A stretch of 64,000 nt of DNA from Helicobacter sp. MIT 00-7814 (GTDB lineage Bacteria > Campylobacterota > Campylobacteria > Campylobacterales > Helicobacteraceae), in NCBI RefSeq assembly GCF_003364115.1, contig NZ_NXLL01000004.1, positions 1-64,000 of the forward strand, in the 5' to 3' direction. Made by a program: the position numbers and the translations under genes. Of the stretch, positions 44,215 to 53,111 are shown in pieces (the first letter of the stretch is position 1; every line of letters begins with the position of its first letter). The notes beneath the pieces were generated by a model. That model saw only the letters and a program-made list of their open reading frames with translations, had not been told where the DNA came from and ran no database searches.

Positions 44215-45375
44215 ATGAAAAAATCATTTCTTTTCACTTCAGAATCTGTAACCGAAGGGCATCCAGACAAAATGGCTGATCAAATCAGCGACGCAGTGCT
44301 TGACTACATTATCGCGCGTGATAAAAATGCGCGTGTGGCGTGTGAGACGCTTGTAAGCAATGGTTTTTGCGTGATTGCCGGCGAGCTAAAGACTAGCGTA
44401 TATGCGCCAATGCAAGAAATCGCGCGCAAAGTCGTGCAAGAAATCGGCTACACAGACGCGCTCTATGGCTTTGACTACCGCTCCGCAGCCGTGCTAAATG
44501 GTATCGGCGAGCAAAGCCCGGACATCAATCAAGGCGTGGATAGAGAGGATGGCGAAATCGGTGCTGGCGATCAAGGGCTTATGTTTGGCTTCGCGTGCCG
44601 CGAGACGCCCTCGCTCATGCCATTGCCTATTTGGCTTTCTCACCGCTTGACTGAAGGGCTAGCAGAAGCGCGCAAAAGCAGGAAATTGCCATTTTTGCGC
44701 CCTGATGGTAAAAGTCAAGTAACCGTGCGCTATGAAGATGGCGTGCCAGTGGCGATTGACACCATTGTCATCTCCACGCAACACAGCCCAGAAACGCAAC
44801 AAAACCACCTGCGCGATGCGGTGATTGAAGAAATCGTGCAAAAAGTATTGCCTAAGCAGTATTTGAATGATAATATCCGTTATTTTGTAAATCCCACAGG
44901 GAAATTTGTTATCGGTGGACCACAGGGCGATGCGGGGCTCACAGGGCGCAAAATCATCGTTGATACCTATGGCGGAAGCTGTCCGCATGGCGGGGGCGCA
45001 TTTAGCGGGAAGGATCCTAGCAAAGTCGATAGAAGTGCCGCCTATGCAGCGCGCTATGTGGCTAAAAACCTCGTGGCAAGCGGCGTGTGCGATAGAGCGG
45101 TGGTGCAAGTGGCGTATGCCATCGGCGTGGTCGAGCCGGTATCAATCCTTGTGGATTCTCAAGGCACGGGCAAGGTGGAAGATTCCAAACTCACTGAATG
45201 CGTGCAAAGCATTTTCCGCCTCACGCCAAAAGGCATTATAGAATCGCTTGACTTGCTCCGCCCGATTTATCAAAAAACCGCGGCTTATGGGCATTTTGGG
45301 CGCGAGTTACCAGAATTTAGCTGGGAAAAAACCGACAAAATCGAGGCGATCAAGGACTTTTGCGGGGTGAAATAA
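44215..45375 (+). CDS. metK: S-adenosylmethionine synthetase MetK
   Basis: 386 residues. Makes SAM from methionine and ATP, the donor for the methyltransferases in this window. Signatures are [31 protein letters not shown] and the glycine-rich [18 protein letters not shown]. The frame is open back to 44050 through repeat D2, adding 55 atypical residues; the ATG at 44215 with AAGGTGAG upstream gives the normal N-terminus. The C-terminus is FCGVK. A methyltransferase gene with homopolymer tracts follows. Confidence 0.96.
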   Translation: MKKSFLFTSESVTEGHPDKMADQISDAVLDYIIARDKNARVACETLVSNGFCVIAGELKTSVYAPMQEIARKVVQEIGYTDALYGFDYRSAAVLNGIGEQSPDINQGVDREDGEIGAGDQGLMFGFACRETPSLMPLPIWLSHRLTEGLAEARKSRKLPFLRPDGKSQVTVRYEDGVPVAIDTIVISTQHSPETQQNHLRDAVIEEIVQKVLPKQYLNDNIRYFVNPTGKFVIGGPQGDAGLTGRKIIVDTYGGSCPHGGGAFSGKDPSKVDRSAAYAARYVAKNLVASGVCDRAVVQVAYAIGVVEPVSILVDSQGTGKVEDSKLTECVQSIFRLTPKGIIESLDLLRPIYQKTAAYGHFGRELPEFSWEKTDKIEAIKDFCGVK

Positions 45376-45376
45376 A

Positions 45377-45389
45377 CCCCCCCCCCCCC
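45377..45389. repeat. Homopolymer C13 tract between metK and methyltransferase 3
   Basis: Thirteen C residues directly after the metK stop, about 28 bases before the methyltransferase ATG at 45418. It lies in the leader or promoter, so a length change could tune expression. Confidence 0.9.
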
Positions 45390-45417
45390 GCCTTTTAAAT
45401 AAAACAAGGAAAAAAAC

Positions 45418-46135
45418 ATGAGAATCAAACAAAAGCTTAAAAGCTTTAGAGACAGGCTATTAGGGGGGTATATCCCACATTTCAGGCGAAATTCACTTCA
45501 TTAAAAATCTCTTACTAAAACAAAACGAAAACAATCTAGGCGCGCTTTTTGACACTATCTATGAAACAAATATGTGGGGTAATGGCTCTGGTAGCGGGTC
45601 AAATGAGATTCTCTGCAAAGATTATGTCGCGTTTTTGCAGGATTTTTTCAAAAAGTATGATATAAAAAGTGTCGTTGATGCGGGCTGTGGTGACTGGCAG
45701 TTTTCAAAAAATATCGATTTTAGCGGGATAGAGTATCAAGGATTTGATGTCGCGTCGTTTGTCATCAATGCAAATAATGCAAAATACCAAAAGCCAAATG
45801 TGACTTTCACGCAATATAATGGCGATTTTACGACGCTTCCGAGTGCGGATTTGCTCCTTTGCAAAGATGTTTTGCAACATTTGCCAAATGCAAAAATCCA
45901 AGAATTTATAAGCGTTTTGCCAAAATTTAAATACGCGCTTATCACAAATGACATGGGCGATAAAAATAATAATGACATACTTCCGACATATGGACGCACG
46001 CTTGATTTACGCGCCGAGCCTTTTAATGTGCCGCTTGAGATTGTGTTTAAGATTCAAGAAGCAGCGGAATGGATGAAAGCTAACAATGTCACAAAAATCA
46101 CTATGCTTTGGGTAAATCCAAATATAAAGCCTTAA
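45418..46135 (+). pseudogene. SAM-dependent methyltransferase, frameshifted at a G6 tract (putative phase-variable, OFF)
   Basis: The ATG at 45418 (RBS AAGGA) encodes MRIKQKLKSFRDRLLGG and then stops after 29 codons. The neighbouring frame carries ISGEIHFIKN and continues to the end at 46135 with methyltransferase motifs VVDAGCGDWQFSKN, YQGFDVASF and LLCKDVLQHLPN. The shift lies at six G residues (45463-45468); five or eight would join the halves into a protein of about 238 residues. The frame from an internal ATG (45572) would keep the motif core but lose the N-terminus. Target unknown. Confidence 0.75.
45463..45468. repeat. G6 tract in methyltransferase 3
   Basis: Six G residues after codon 15, at the junction of the two frames. 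It is short for a phase-variable tract, so an ordinary mutation or sequencing error is also possible. Confidence 0.8.
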
Positions 46136-46146
46136 AAAGGCTTTAT
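46124..46146. terminator. Bidirectional hairpin between methyltransferase 3 and thiC
   Basis: ATAAAGCC-TTAAAAA-GGCTTTAT is an 8-bp perfect stem between convergent genes, with the methyltransferase stop codon at the stem-loop junction. No long T-run follows in either direction. Confidence 0.5.
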
Positions 46147-46157
46147 GTCAATCCCCT

Positions 46158-47495
46158 CTATTCCCTATCTTTCAACAATTCTTGTGAAATCCTATAACTG
46201 CAAAATTTTGGTCCGCACATGGAGCAAAATTCCGCGTCTTTGAAAACCTCTTGCGGCAGGGATTCATCGTGGTATTCGCGCGCGCGTTCAGAATCTAGCG
46301 CTAGCTCAAACTGCCTATTCCAATCAAAGCCATAGCGCGCATCGCTCATCGCATCATCTCTAAGTCTCGCATTCACACGCCCACGCGCGATATCCGCAGA
46401 ATGCGCGGCGATTTTATACGCGATGATTCCCTCCCTCACATCATTTGCATTCGGTAAGCCCAAATGCTCCTTTGGCGTCACATAGCAAAGCATACTCGCA
46501 CCATGCCACGCCGCCATACTCGCGCCAATCGCACTTGCGATATGATCATACCCCGCGGCAATATCCGTCACAAGCGGACCTAACACATAAAAAGGCGCTT
46601 CATCGCAATAGCGCTTTTGTAGCTCCATATTGCGCTCAATCTGATTGAGCGGGACATGCCCGGGACCTTCCACCATCACCTGTACGCAAGCTTCCCGCGC
46701 GCGTCTTGTGAGCTCGCCTAAAACCTCCAGCTCGCCAAACTGCGCCTTATCGCTCGCATCAGCCAAGCACCCCGGACGCAGAGAATCCCCAAGCGACAAG
46801 CTCACATCATAGCGCTGACAGATTTTTAAGATCTCATCAAAATATTCATAAAAAGGATTCTGCTTGTGGTAATGCAACATCCACGCCGCCATGAGACTGC
46901 CTCCACGCGAGACAATCCCCATTTTGCGCTTACTAAGCAAAGGCAAATGCTCTAGCAAAAAGCCACAATGGATTGTAAAGTAGCTCACGCCCTGCTGTGC
47001 TTGCTTTTCAATGACTTTTAACATCGTGTCAATATCAAGCTTTAAAATGTCATTTTTCACATCATAGAGAATCTGATACATCGGCACGGTGCCAATGGGC
47101 GCGGTGGAGTTTGCAATCACAGCCTGCCTAATGGAATCCAAATCCCCGCCTGTGCTCAAATCCATAATCGTGTCCGCGCCGTATTTTATGGCGATTTTTG
47201 TTTTTTCAATCTCTTCATCAATGTCGCTTGCAAGTGAGGAGCTTCCGATATTTGCGTTAATTTTGGTGCGCGCAGCCAAGCCAATTCCTATGGGTTTGAG
47301 ATTTGTATGGTTTATATTTGCCGGGATTATAAGCCTTCCACGCGCGATTTCTGAACGCACAAGCTCTGGGGAAAGATTCTCATCTTGCGCCACTTTTTGC
47401 ATTTGCTCTGTTATCACACCTTGCTTTGCATGAAAAAGCTGTGTATTTGCCTGTAATGCGCTTTTGTCTTTAATATTTTTTTCTCTTGCTGTCAT
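46158..47495 (-). CDS. thiC: Phosphomethylpyrimidine synthase ThiC
   Basis: 445 residues. Radical-SAM-like enzyme that rearranges AIR to HMP phosphate in thiamine synthesis. The C-terminal Fe-S motif CSMCGPKFC is complete. Conserved core segments [29 protein letters not shown] and [13 protein letters not shown] are present. RBS AAGGATT. It is shorter than the proteobacterial form of about 630 residues but matches the shorter type. No TPP riboswitch is seen upstream. Single gene; other thi genes not in the window. Confidence 0.95.
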   Translation of the reverse strand: MTAREKNIKDKSALQANTQLFHAKQGVITEQMQKVAQDENLSPELVRSEIARGRLIIPANINHTNLKPIGIGLAARTKINANIGSSSLASDIDEEIEKTKIAIKYGADTIMDLSTGGDLDSIRQAVIANSTAPIGTVPMYQILYDVKNDILKLDIDTMLKVIEKQAQQGVSYFTIHCGFLLEHLPLLSKRKMGIVSRGGSLMAAWMLHYHKQNPFYEYFDEILKICQRYDVSLSLGDSLRPGCLADASDKAQFGELEVLGELTRRAREACVQVMVEGPGHVPLNQIERNMELQKRYCDEAPFYVLGPLVTDIAAGYDHIASAIGASMAAWHGASMLCYVTPKEHLGLPNANDVREGIIAYKIAAHSADIARGRVNARLRDDAMSDARYGFDWNRQFELALDSERAREYHDESLPQEVFKDAEFCSMCGPKFCSYRISQELLKDRE

Positions 47496-47678
47496 TTAAG
47501 AATCCTTAGTTTCTCTTGTGTTTTAGGGATTTGCAAGCATAGCAGACAAATCACAATCAGCAGTGCTTTTACAAAAACCGCGCGCAAACAAACTCAAAGT
47601 GTGTAAAATTTAAGCATTTTTTGATTTAAGCTAAGTAAAATTAGTCTTTTAGTTTAAGAAGAGTTAGGAAATTTTTGT

Positions 47679-48908
47679 ATGCCTTTATTGAACGCGCCTC
47701 GACCTTTGCCTTACACAATCGCTTTAGTCTTAATGGCAGCTGGAAACAGCGAGCGTTTCGCAAACTCAAATCAAGAATCTAACCCCTCAAATTTTTTCAA
47801 TCCCAAAGCGCGCTTTATCAAAAAGCAATGGCTTCGCATCGGTGAAAAAGCCCTGTGGCAGGAGGTAGCGCGGAATTTTTGCGCGCAGTATGCCTTTAGC
47901 GAAGTTATCATCACGGCTTCAAAGCAGGATTTGTTTTATATGCACAATATAAGCGAGCATACCATCGTGCTGGGTGGGGATTCTCGCGCGCAGAGCTTGA
48001 AAAACGCGCTTGAAGTGGTGAAAAGCGATTTTGTGCTGGTGAGTGATGTGGCGCGGTGTAATGTTGATTTTAGCGTGGTTGAGCGACTTTTGGCATGTAT
48101 TGATTCTGTGGAATCTAAAATTTGCGCTGTGCCTTATTTAAGCGTGGCGGACACGGCATTTTATAAAGAAAGCGAGAATAAGGGAACTTATTTGCAAAGA
48201 GAATCTTTAAAGCTTATCCAAACGCCCCAGCTTAGCCACACGCAAACGCTTAAAAAGATTTTAGATTCTAAGGATTATACAAAGTTTAGCGATGAAAGCT
48301 CCGCGTTTTTTGAATCTGGCTTTGATGTGAAATTTGTCGCGGGCAGTAGGCAACTACACAAGCTTACTTTTGGCGAGGATTTGGGAATTTTGCAATCTCT
48401 TGGCGTGGCAAGCGCTGAAAATATCATCGGCAGTGGCTTTGATGTGCATGGCTTTGAAGAGGGCAAAGAAATGGTGCTAGGGGGCGTGAAGATAGAATCT
48501 CCTGTAGGATTTAAAGCCCATAGCGATGGCGATGTCGCGCTTCATGCGCTAAGCGATGCGATCTTAGGTGCGATGAATGCTGGCGATATCGGGCAGTGGT
48601 TTCCAGACACGAGCAGAGAATTTAAAGGCGCAGATTCTAAAAAACTTTTGCAAGAATTGTATCATTATGCGCGTAGTGTGGGCTTTGAAGTCGTGCGCTG
48701 TGATTTGACAATTTTAGCCCAAACGCCAAAAATCGCACCTTTCAAGCAAGCGATGAAGGAATGCATCGCAGAGCTTTTAGAAATAGAAGTTGCAAATGTC
48801 AGTATCAAGGCAAGCACGACGGAAGGTTTGGGCTTTGTCGGGCGCAAAGAGGGTGTAGCAGTGAGCGCGCTAGCGACTTTACGCGCGATTGATTGGCGCA
48901 GAATCTAG
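47679..48908 (+). CDS. ispDF: Bifunctional IspD/IspF enzyme of the MEP pathway
   Basis: 409 residues, a fusion of two enzymes. The N-terminal cytidylyltransferase (about 1-230; ALVLMAAGNSERF, then GGDSRAQSLKNAL) makes CDP-ME. The C-terminal MEcPP synthase (about 245-409) starts GSGFDVHGFEEGKEM with the metal-binding D-x-H, has SDGDVALHALSDAILG and ends KASTTEGLGFVGRKEGV. With ispG and ispA this gives three steps of isoprenoid synthesis in the window. The fusion is usual in Campylobacterota. Confidence 0.95.
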   Translation: MPLLNAPRPLPYTIALVLMAAGNSERFANSNQESNPSNFFNPKARFIKKQWLRIGEKALWQEVARNFCAQYAFSEVIITASKQDLFYMHNISEHTIVLGGDSRAQSLKNALEVVKSDFVLVSDVARCNVDFSVVERLLACIDSVESKICAVPYLSVADTAFYKESENKGTYLQRESLKLIQTPQLSHTQTLKKILDSKDYTKFSDESSAFFESGFDVKFVAGSRQLHKLTFGEDLGILQSLGVASAENIIGSGFDVHGFEEGKEMVLGGVKIESPVGFKAHSDGDVALHALSDAILGAMNAGDIGQWFPDTSREFKGADSKKLLQELYHYARSVGFEVVRCDLTILAQTPKIAPFKQAMKECIAELLEIEVANVSIKASTTEGLGFVGRKEGVAVSALATLRAIDWRRI

Positions 48909-48948
48909 CGAGTTATCTTAAAATTATCTTAAAAAGGGGTTATGTGAA

Positions 48949-49854
48949 ATGAAAATTTTGATTATTGAGAGCGAAACCTATTTAGCGCAAGGGATTGTGA
49001 ATAGGCTGAATGATTTTCAATTTGAATGCGTGAGTATCGAGGCGCTTAGCGATGTGGATAAAAAAGAGCATTTTGATGTCGTGCTTGCCTCGCTTGGGAG
49101 CATTGAGAATAATTACCCCGAGCTTTTGAAGCGCTTTAGCGGGGCGATTATTATTTTGATGATAAATTATATTAATAATGATACGGTTACAAAGCCCCTG
49201 CAGAACGGGATTACAGATTATATTGTGAAGCCTTTTGTGATTGATGAGCTTGTGCGCAAAATCCAGCATTACAAATCCTATCAAGATTTGACACGCGAAG
49301 TAAGCTTTTATCATGATTATTTTAATTTTATCCAAAAAGAGCTCGCCACGCCCGACCCAATCGCCTACAATCCGCCCTTTGTGATTAAGACAAATTCCCA
49401 ACGCAGTGCAGATATCTACGCTATGCGCTATGCACGCGAAAAAAATGTCACTTTTTCATTTTTGACGCTTAAAGAAGACCGCTGGAAACAGGTTTTTAGA
49501 AATCAGCCTAGCAAAAATGAGATTTTTTATATCACAAATTTAGAAGAGCTTAAAAAGTCCGAGATGAAGGATTTTTTAGATATGGCGCTAAAATTTAGCT
49601 GCATTATTTCAATTATTTCAAATGAAAAGGTGGCGTTTCCGCAGGTTGTGGATATTTCAGGCTATTCAAATAGCCTTGAGCTTGGCGGAAAGATTCTCTC
49701 TGTGAAAGAATATGAGCGCATTATCATCGCAAAATTTGAAAGTCGCTACCCGGATATTGAGCTTGCAAAAAGGCTTGGAATGAGCCGCAAAAGCCTATGG
49801 GAAAAGCGAAAGAAGTATGGACTTATACGCAAAAAAGACGGAAAGCAGGAATAA
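48949..49854 (+). CDS. Atypical orphan response regulator, HP1021-like
   Basis: 301 residues. An N-terminal receiver-like domain (about 1-115) lacks the phosphoacceptor Asp: the position after the third strand reads VVLASLGS. A middle domain of unclear type follows, and then a C-terminal Fis-type helix-turn-helix (IELAKRLGMSRKSLWEKRKK). This matches H. pylori HP1021, which I recall acts at oriC and in redox control and lies beside ispDF. The start is close to AAAAGGGG; an earlier ATG at 48942 is out of frame. No sensor kinase is nearby. Confidence 0.85.
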   Translation: MKILIIESETYLAQGIVNRLNDFQFECVSIEALSDVDKKEHFDVVLASLGSIENNYPELLKRFSGAIIILMINYINNDTVTKPLQNGITDYIVKPFVIDELVRKIQHYKSYQDLTREVSFYHDYFNFIQKELATPDPIAYNPPFVIKTNSQRSADIYAMRYAREKNVTFSFLTLKEDRWKQVFRNQPSKNEIFYITNLEELKKSEMKDFLDMALKFSCIISIISNEKVAFPQVVDISGYSNSLELGGKILSVKEYERIIIAKFESRYPDIELAKRLGMSRKSLWEKRKKYGLIRKKDGKQE

Positions 49855-49880
49855 AGGGTAATTTATTCCTTTACTTTACA
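49847..49880 (+). terminator. Rho-independent-like terminator after the HP1021-like gene
   Basis: Stem AGGAATAAA (49847-49855) and TTTATTCCT (49862-49870) with a six-base loop, followed by a T-rich tail (TTACTTTACATTTATTT). The stop codon lies in the left arm. Confidence 0.6.
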
Positions 49881-49955
49881 TTTATTTAGATTCTAAATCA
49901 CTTCAAATTTTTCTAAACTTGCTTAAAAAAGGGTAGGGGGTGAGATTCTAAAAAG

Positions 49956-51920
49956 CTAAAAGCGTAGTTTGCGTATATTGCCTTCTTTGTAAATATCTTT
50001 GAAGCTGTCCAAATACTCAAGGTAGCTGATAAGATACTTGCGACTAAGCGGAAGCTTTTGCTTAAAAAGCGTTATATCGATGTAGCCATGAGTTTTGATA
50101 ATCTCGCGCATAAGGGCATTTAACTCGCTAAGCGCGGTTGAGGTGATAAAAAGATTATGGCTTAGGCGCACCATTTTTTGCGCTTTGCAAAGGCTTTTTA
50201 GCGCGCTATCGCCCATAAATCTATCAATATCTAGCTCCTCATAAAGGTTGTAAGGCGCGATGGGCTCGAACTTCTGCGCGCAAAAATGCTCATAAATTTT
50301 TTGCTTCAAAAACTCATTGATATCTTTAATCTCGCTATTTTTGGCAAGATAGAGAGAATCTTTTTTAGCAATCAAATGCGCTTCAAACAAAGAATCTAGC
50401 GCATTTTGTAAGAGCAAAACGCTTGCCCAGCGGAATTTTAGCCCCAAACTTTGCGCAGAAACTAGTGCATTTTTATTTTTTAAAAAAATCTCCAAAATCT
50501 CAGTTTTAAGGCTTTCAAGCTCGCTTAGCGGATACACCACCAACTCTTTTGGGTCAAAAAAGCTTTGCTCAAGCTCCTGTGCAATCGCGCTTGCCTGCGC
50601 GTGTGTGAGACAAAATCTCTGCGTCGCGCACACCAAGCCAAAACCGCGCCTGTGAATTTTACAAAGCATTGCAAACGCGCTTTTAAAATCTCTTTTTTGT
50701 AAGGCATATAAAAGCGGGATTTTCTCTTTCTTTTTAATCGGATCGCTCACTGGATTAAGCACCACGCCACCGCCGATGAGCGCGTTTCCATCGCGCAAAA
50801 TAAAGGGCTGAAAAAAGAGTGAAAAAATCTCTTCATCGCTAGAAATGGCGATAAAAGCCTCGTTTTCCTGCAAGGATTCCAGCACATTGATGCGCACACT
50901 CACGCGCTTTGCGCCGAGATAGAGCTGATAGGTGGCGTTATTTTTAAGCGGCTTTAAAAGCTTAAGGCTCGCGTCAATAAACCTCGAGCCACGCATAAAG
51001 CCCTTCTGCGTGATAAGCATACCGCGCTTTATCTCGTTTGCACTGATATTGCTAAGGTTGAGCGCGACGCGGTGAGAAGGCGTAGCAAGCTCGGTAGGCG
51101 CGTCATGAATCTGAATCTGACGCACGGATACTTCCTTGTCAAGCTCGCAAATAAAGACTTTTTGCTTTAGCGCAATCTGCGAGCTAAGCAGTGTGCCTGT
51201 GACGACACAGCCTGCACCAGAGAGGCTAAAAGCCCGATCGATATAATACACAAGCATATGAAAATCATAGCGCGCGGGCTTTTTGACGCGTGAGAGAAAG
51301 TCGATGATTGGCGGGACATAGGGATTTGGTGCGCTAGATTCTGTAGTTTTTGGGATTTGTGGATTTTGCGCTTGTGGATTTTGGGGATTAGATTCTATAT
51401 TTTGAAAATGCGCGTTTTGTGTGCTTTGCAAATTTGTAGGCGCTAGATTTTGAGAATCCACGCCAAATGCGCTAAACTCAAAAATCCCTTCGAGCTTGAT
51501 ATTTAAGCCTTTGAAAGCAGATTCTATCTCACTTTTGCGCTTTGCTAAAGTTTGAGAATCCACCTTATCGACTTTGCTTAGCACGCAAAAGCAAGATTGT
51601 ATCCCCAAAATATCCGCGATATGCAAATGCTCAAAACTCTGCGGCATAAGCCCATCATCGCTCGCCACCACAAGGCACAGCACATCGATGCCAAACGCGC
51701 CGGCTATCATATTTTTGACAAGCTTTTCGTGCCCGGGCACATCGATGAAAGCGACATTGCGATTTGGCAAGGTGAGATTTGAAAAGCTCAAATCTAGCGT
51801 AATCCCGCGCCTTTTTTCCTCCTCTAGGCTATCGCCATCAAAGCCATTGAGCGCGCGGATAAGCGAGGTTTTCCCATGATCGATATGCCCGGCTAAGCCA
51901 ACAATAATGTCATTTTCCAC
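49956..51920 (-). CDS. selB: Selenocysteine-specific elongation factor SelB
   Basis: About 654 residues from a GTG at 51920 with RBS GGGAG five bases before it. Delivers selenocysteinyl-tRNA to UGA codons with a SECIS. GTPase motifs: GHIDHGKT (11-18), DVPGHEKLVKNM, SKVD. C-terminal winged-helix domains follow for SECIS binding. An unusual Asn/Gln/Pro/Ser-rich insert (about 154-202, e.g. NPQNPQAQNPQIPK) interrupts the end of the G domain. The 5' side abuts repeat E1. No selA, selD or selenoprotein gene is in the window, so it implies Sec use elsewhere, such as formate dehydrogenase. Confidence 0.93.
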   Translation of the reverse strand: MENDIIVGLAGHIDHGKTSLIRALNGFDGDSLEEEKRRGITLDLSFSNLTLPNRNVAFIDVPGHEKLVKNMIAGAFGIDVLCLVVASDDGLMPQSFEHLHIADILGIQSCFCVLSKVDKVDSQTLAKRKSEIESAFKGLNIKLEGIFEFSAFGVDSQNLAPTNLQSTQNAHFQNIESNPQNPQAQNPQIPKTTESSAPNPYVPPIIDFLSRVKKPARYDFHMLVYYIDRAFSLSGAGCVVTGTLLSSQIALKQKVFICELDKEVSVRQIQIHDAPTELATPSHRVALNLSNISANEIKRGMLITQKGFMRGSRFIDASLKLLKPLKNNATYQLYLGAKRVSVRINVLESLQENEAFIAISSDEEIFSLFFQPFILRDGNALIGGGVVLNPVSDPIKKKEKIPLLYALQKRDFKSAFAMLCKIHRRGFGLVCATQRFCLTHAQASAIAQELEQSFFDPKELVVYPLSELESLKTEILEIFLKNKNALVSAQSLGLKFRWASVLLLQNALDSLFEAHLIAKKDSLYLAKNSEIKDINEFLKQKIYEHFCAQKFEPIAPYNLYEELDIDRFMGDSALKSLCKAQKMVRLSHNLFITSTALSELNALMREIIKTHGYIDITLFKQKLPLSRKYLISYLEYLDSFKDIYKEGNIRKLRF

Positions 51921-51940
51921 AAAAGCTCCCATTCCTTGAA

Positions 51941-52056
51941 ATTGTATCACTCACAAGGGCAAAGCCCTTGCGAGCTCCGCTTCGCGCGCATACCCTACCG
52001 TTTTTTATTGATGAGGTTTTTAGATTCTGCCATGTGTTTTGGTGCTTTGAGAATCT
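51941..52056 (-). repeat. Dispersed structured intergenic element, copy E1 (upstream of selB)
   Basis: On the minus strand: GATTCTC, AAAGCACCAAAACAC, CAGAATC, TCATCAATAAAAAA, GGTATGCGCGCGAAGCGGAGC, stem CTCGCAAGGGC-TTT-GCCCTTGTGAG (one G-T pair) and TGATACAAT. The selB start follows 22 bases later. Confidence 0.8.
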
Positions 52057-52169
52057 ACTTTTTATATCGTTTTTGCGCGAGTTAATCCCACTTTGCGCGC
52101 ATATTTAATCCTTTTTTAGCTAATGAGATTATAAGATTTTCTAACGCATTTTGGTGCTTTGAGAATCTA
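52057..52169 (-). repeat. Dispersed structured intergenic element, copy E2 (tandem to E1)
   Basis: On the minus strand: GATTCTC, AAAGCACCAAAATGCGTTAGAAAATC, AATCTCATTAGC, ATATGCGCGCAAAG, degenerate stem GTGGGA-TTAAC-TCGCGC (one mismatch) and CGATATAAAAAG. It abuts E1 directly and looks like a decayed copy. Confidence 0.75.
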
Positions 52170-52224
52170 GCTTTGCGCTTTTGATGATATTAAAAACTTA
52201 AAAAATCTGCAGAGCCTAAAACTC

Positions 52225-53070
52225 CTACCATAGCTGGAATTCTGCCTTTGTGCTTTTATACAAACTGCGCGTTTTGCCATCGACATCATATTCCACTGCA
52301 AAGCCATATTTCACATTCGCTGTGCCGGATTTTTTGATTTTCGCACCTTCATAAGTCTCTTTTGGAATGCTTAGATTCCCAGCCAATCCGCCCGCTTTTG
52401 GCGCGAGCTTTTTATTTGCACTTGCTTCTGAAATCAAATCGCCATCGATATAAAGCGCAAGGTAGGTGATGGTGACAAATTGATCGGTTTTATTTGTGAT
52501 ATTTATCCCCACACTGCCTTTGGCGAGGTTAAATGAGCTAGCCTTTAGCACCACATCATCATTTTCGATGCTCACTGCGGGCATGCTTTTTTTAGACAGC
52601 ACGACGCCAGCGGGCGTATCGCCACGATTATTCTCCGCATACATATCCGCACCATTTGCTAGCAAAAGCTCAATCATAGGCGTATTTTTCTTTGCCACCG
52701 CGTAATGCAGTGGCGTGTTTCCTAAATGCTCATCGTGGATATTTACATCAGCACCTTTGCGGATAAGCTCCTTTGCCATTTTGACATTTCCAAGCGCGAC
52801 AACCTTTAAAAGCGCGCTCTCCCCATGGCAAATCGCATTCACATCAGCCCCGCGCTCAATAAGCAAGCCCACAATCTCAAGATTTCCCTTCCTTGCGGCA
52901 TCATAAAGCGGTGTGCTTCCACGCAGGCGCGCCTCTACATCCGCACCGAGGGAAATTCCCTTCCGCACTTCGGTGTAATTATTGCTAAAAAGCATGCTGT
53001 TGTAGCGGTCATTTGCCCCAAAGCTCGCACTCACACACAAAAAAACCATCGCTAAAACAATCCATCTCAT
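52225..53070 (-). CDS. Exported ankyrin-repeat protein with C-terminal beta domain
   Basis: 281 residues. Signal peptide (cleavage near SASFGAND), four ankyrin repeats (about 30-160; STPLYDAARKGNLEIVGLL and GNTPLHYAVAKKNTPMIELL) and a C-terminal region (about 170-281) of alternating beta pattern (SVGINITNKTDQFVTITYLA) that I do not recognise. It looks like a small immunoglobulin- or LEA14-like sandwich. Exported ankyrin proteins often buffer stress or bind partner enzymes, but no partner gene is adjacent. Function unknown. Confidence 0.7.
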   Translation of the reverse strand: MRWIVLAMVFLCVSASFGANDRYNSMLFSNNYTEVRKGISLGADVEARLRGSTPLYDAARKGNLEIVGLLIERGADVNAICHGESALLKVVALGNVKMAKELIRKGADVNIHDEHLGNTPLHYAVAKKNTPMIELLLANGADMYAENNRGDTPAGVVLSKKSMPAVSIENDDVVLKASSFNLAKGSVGINITNKTDQFVTITYLALYIDGDLISEASANKKLAPKAGGLAGNLSIPKETYEGAKIKKSGTANVKYGFAVEYDVDGKTRSLYKSTKAEFQLW

Positions 53071-53111
53071 AGCCCTGCACCTTTTAAAATTTTGTAATTT
53101 TCACGCGTAAT

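Noticed and set aside
47496-47678. A TPP riboswitch was sought upstream of thiC
   Set aside because: No CTGAGA-type or other thi-box motif is visible on the minus strand of this spacer.
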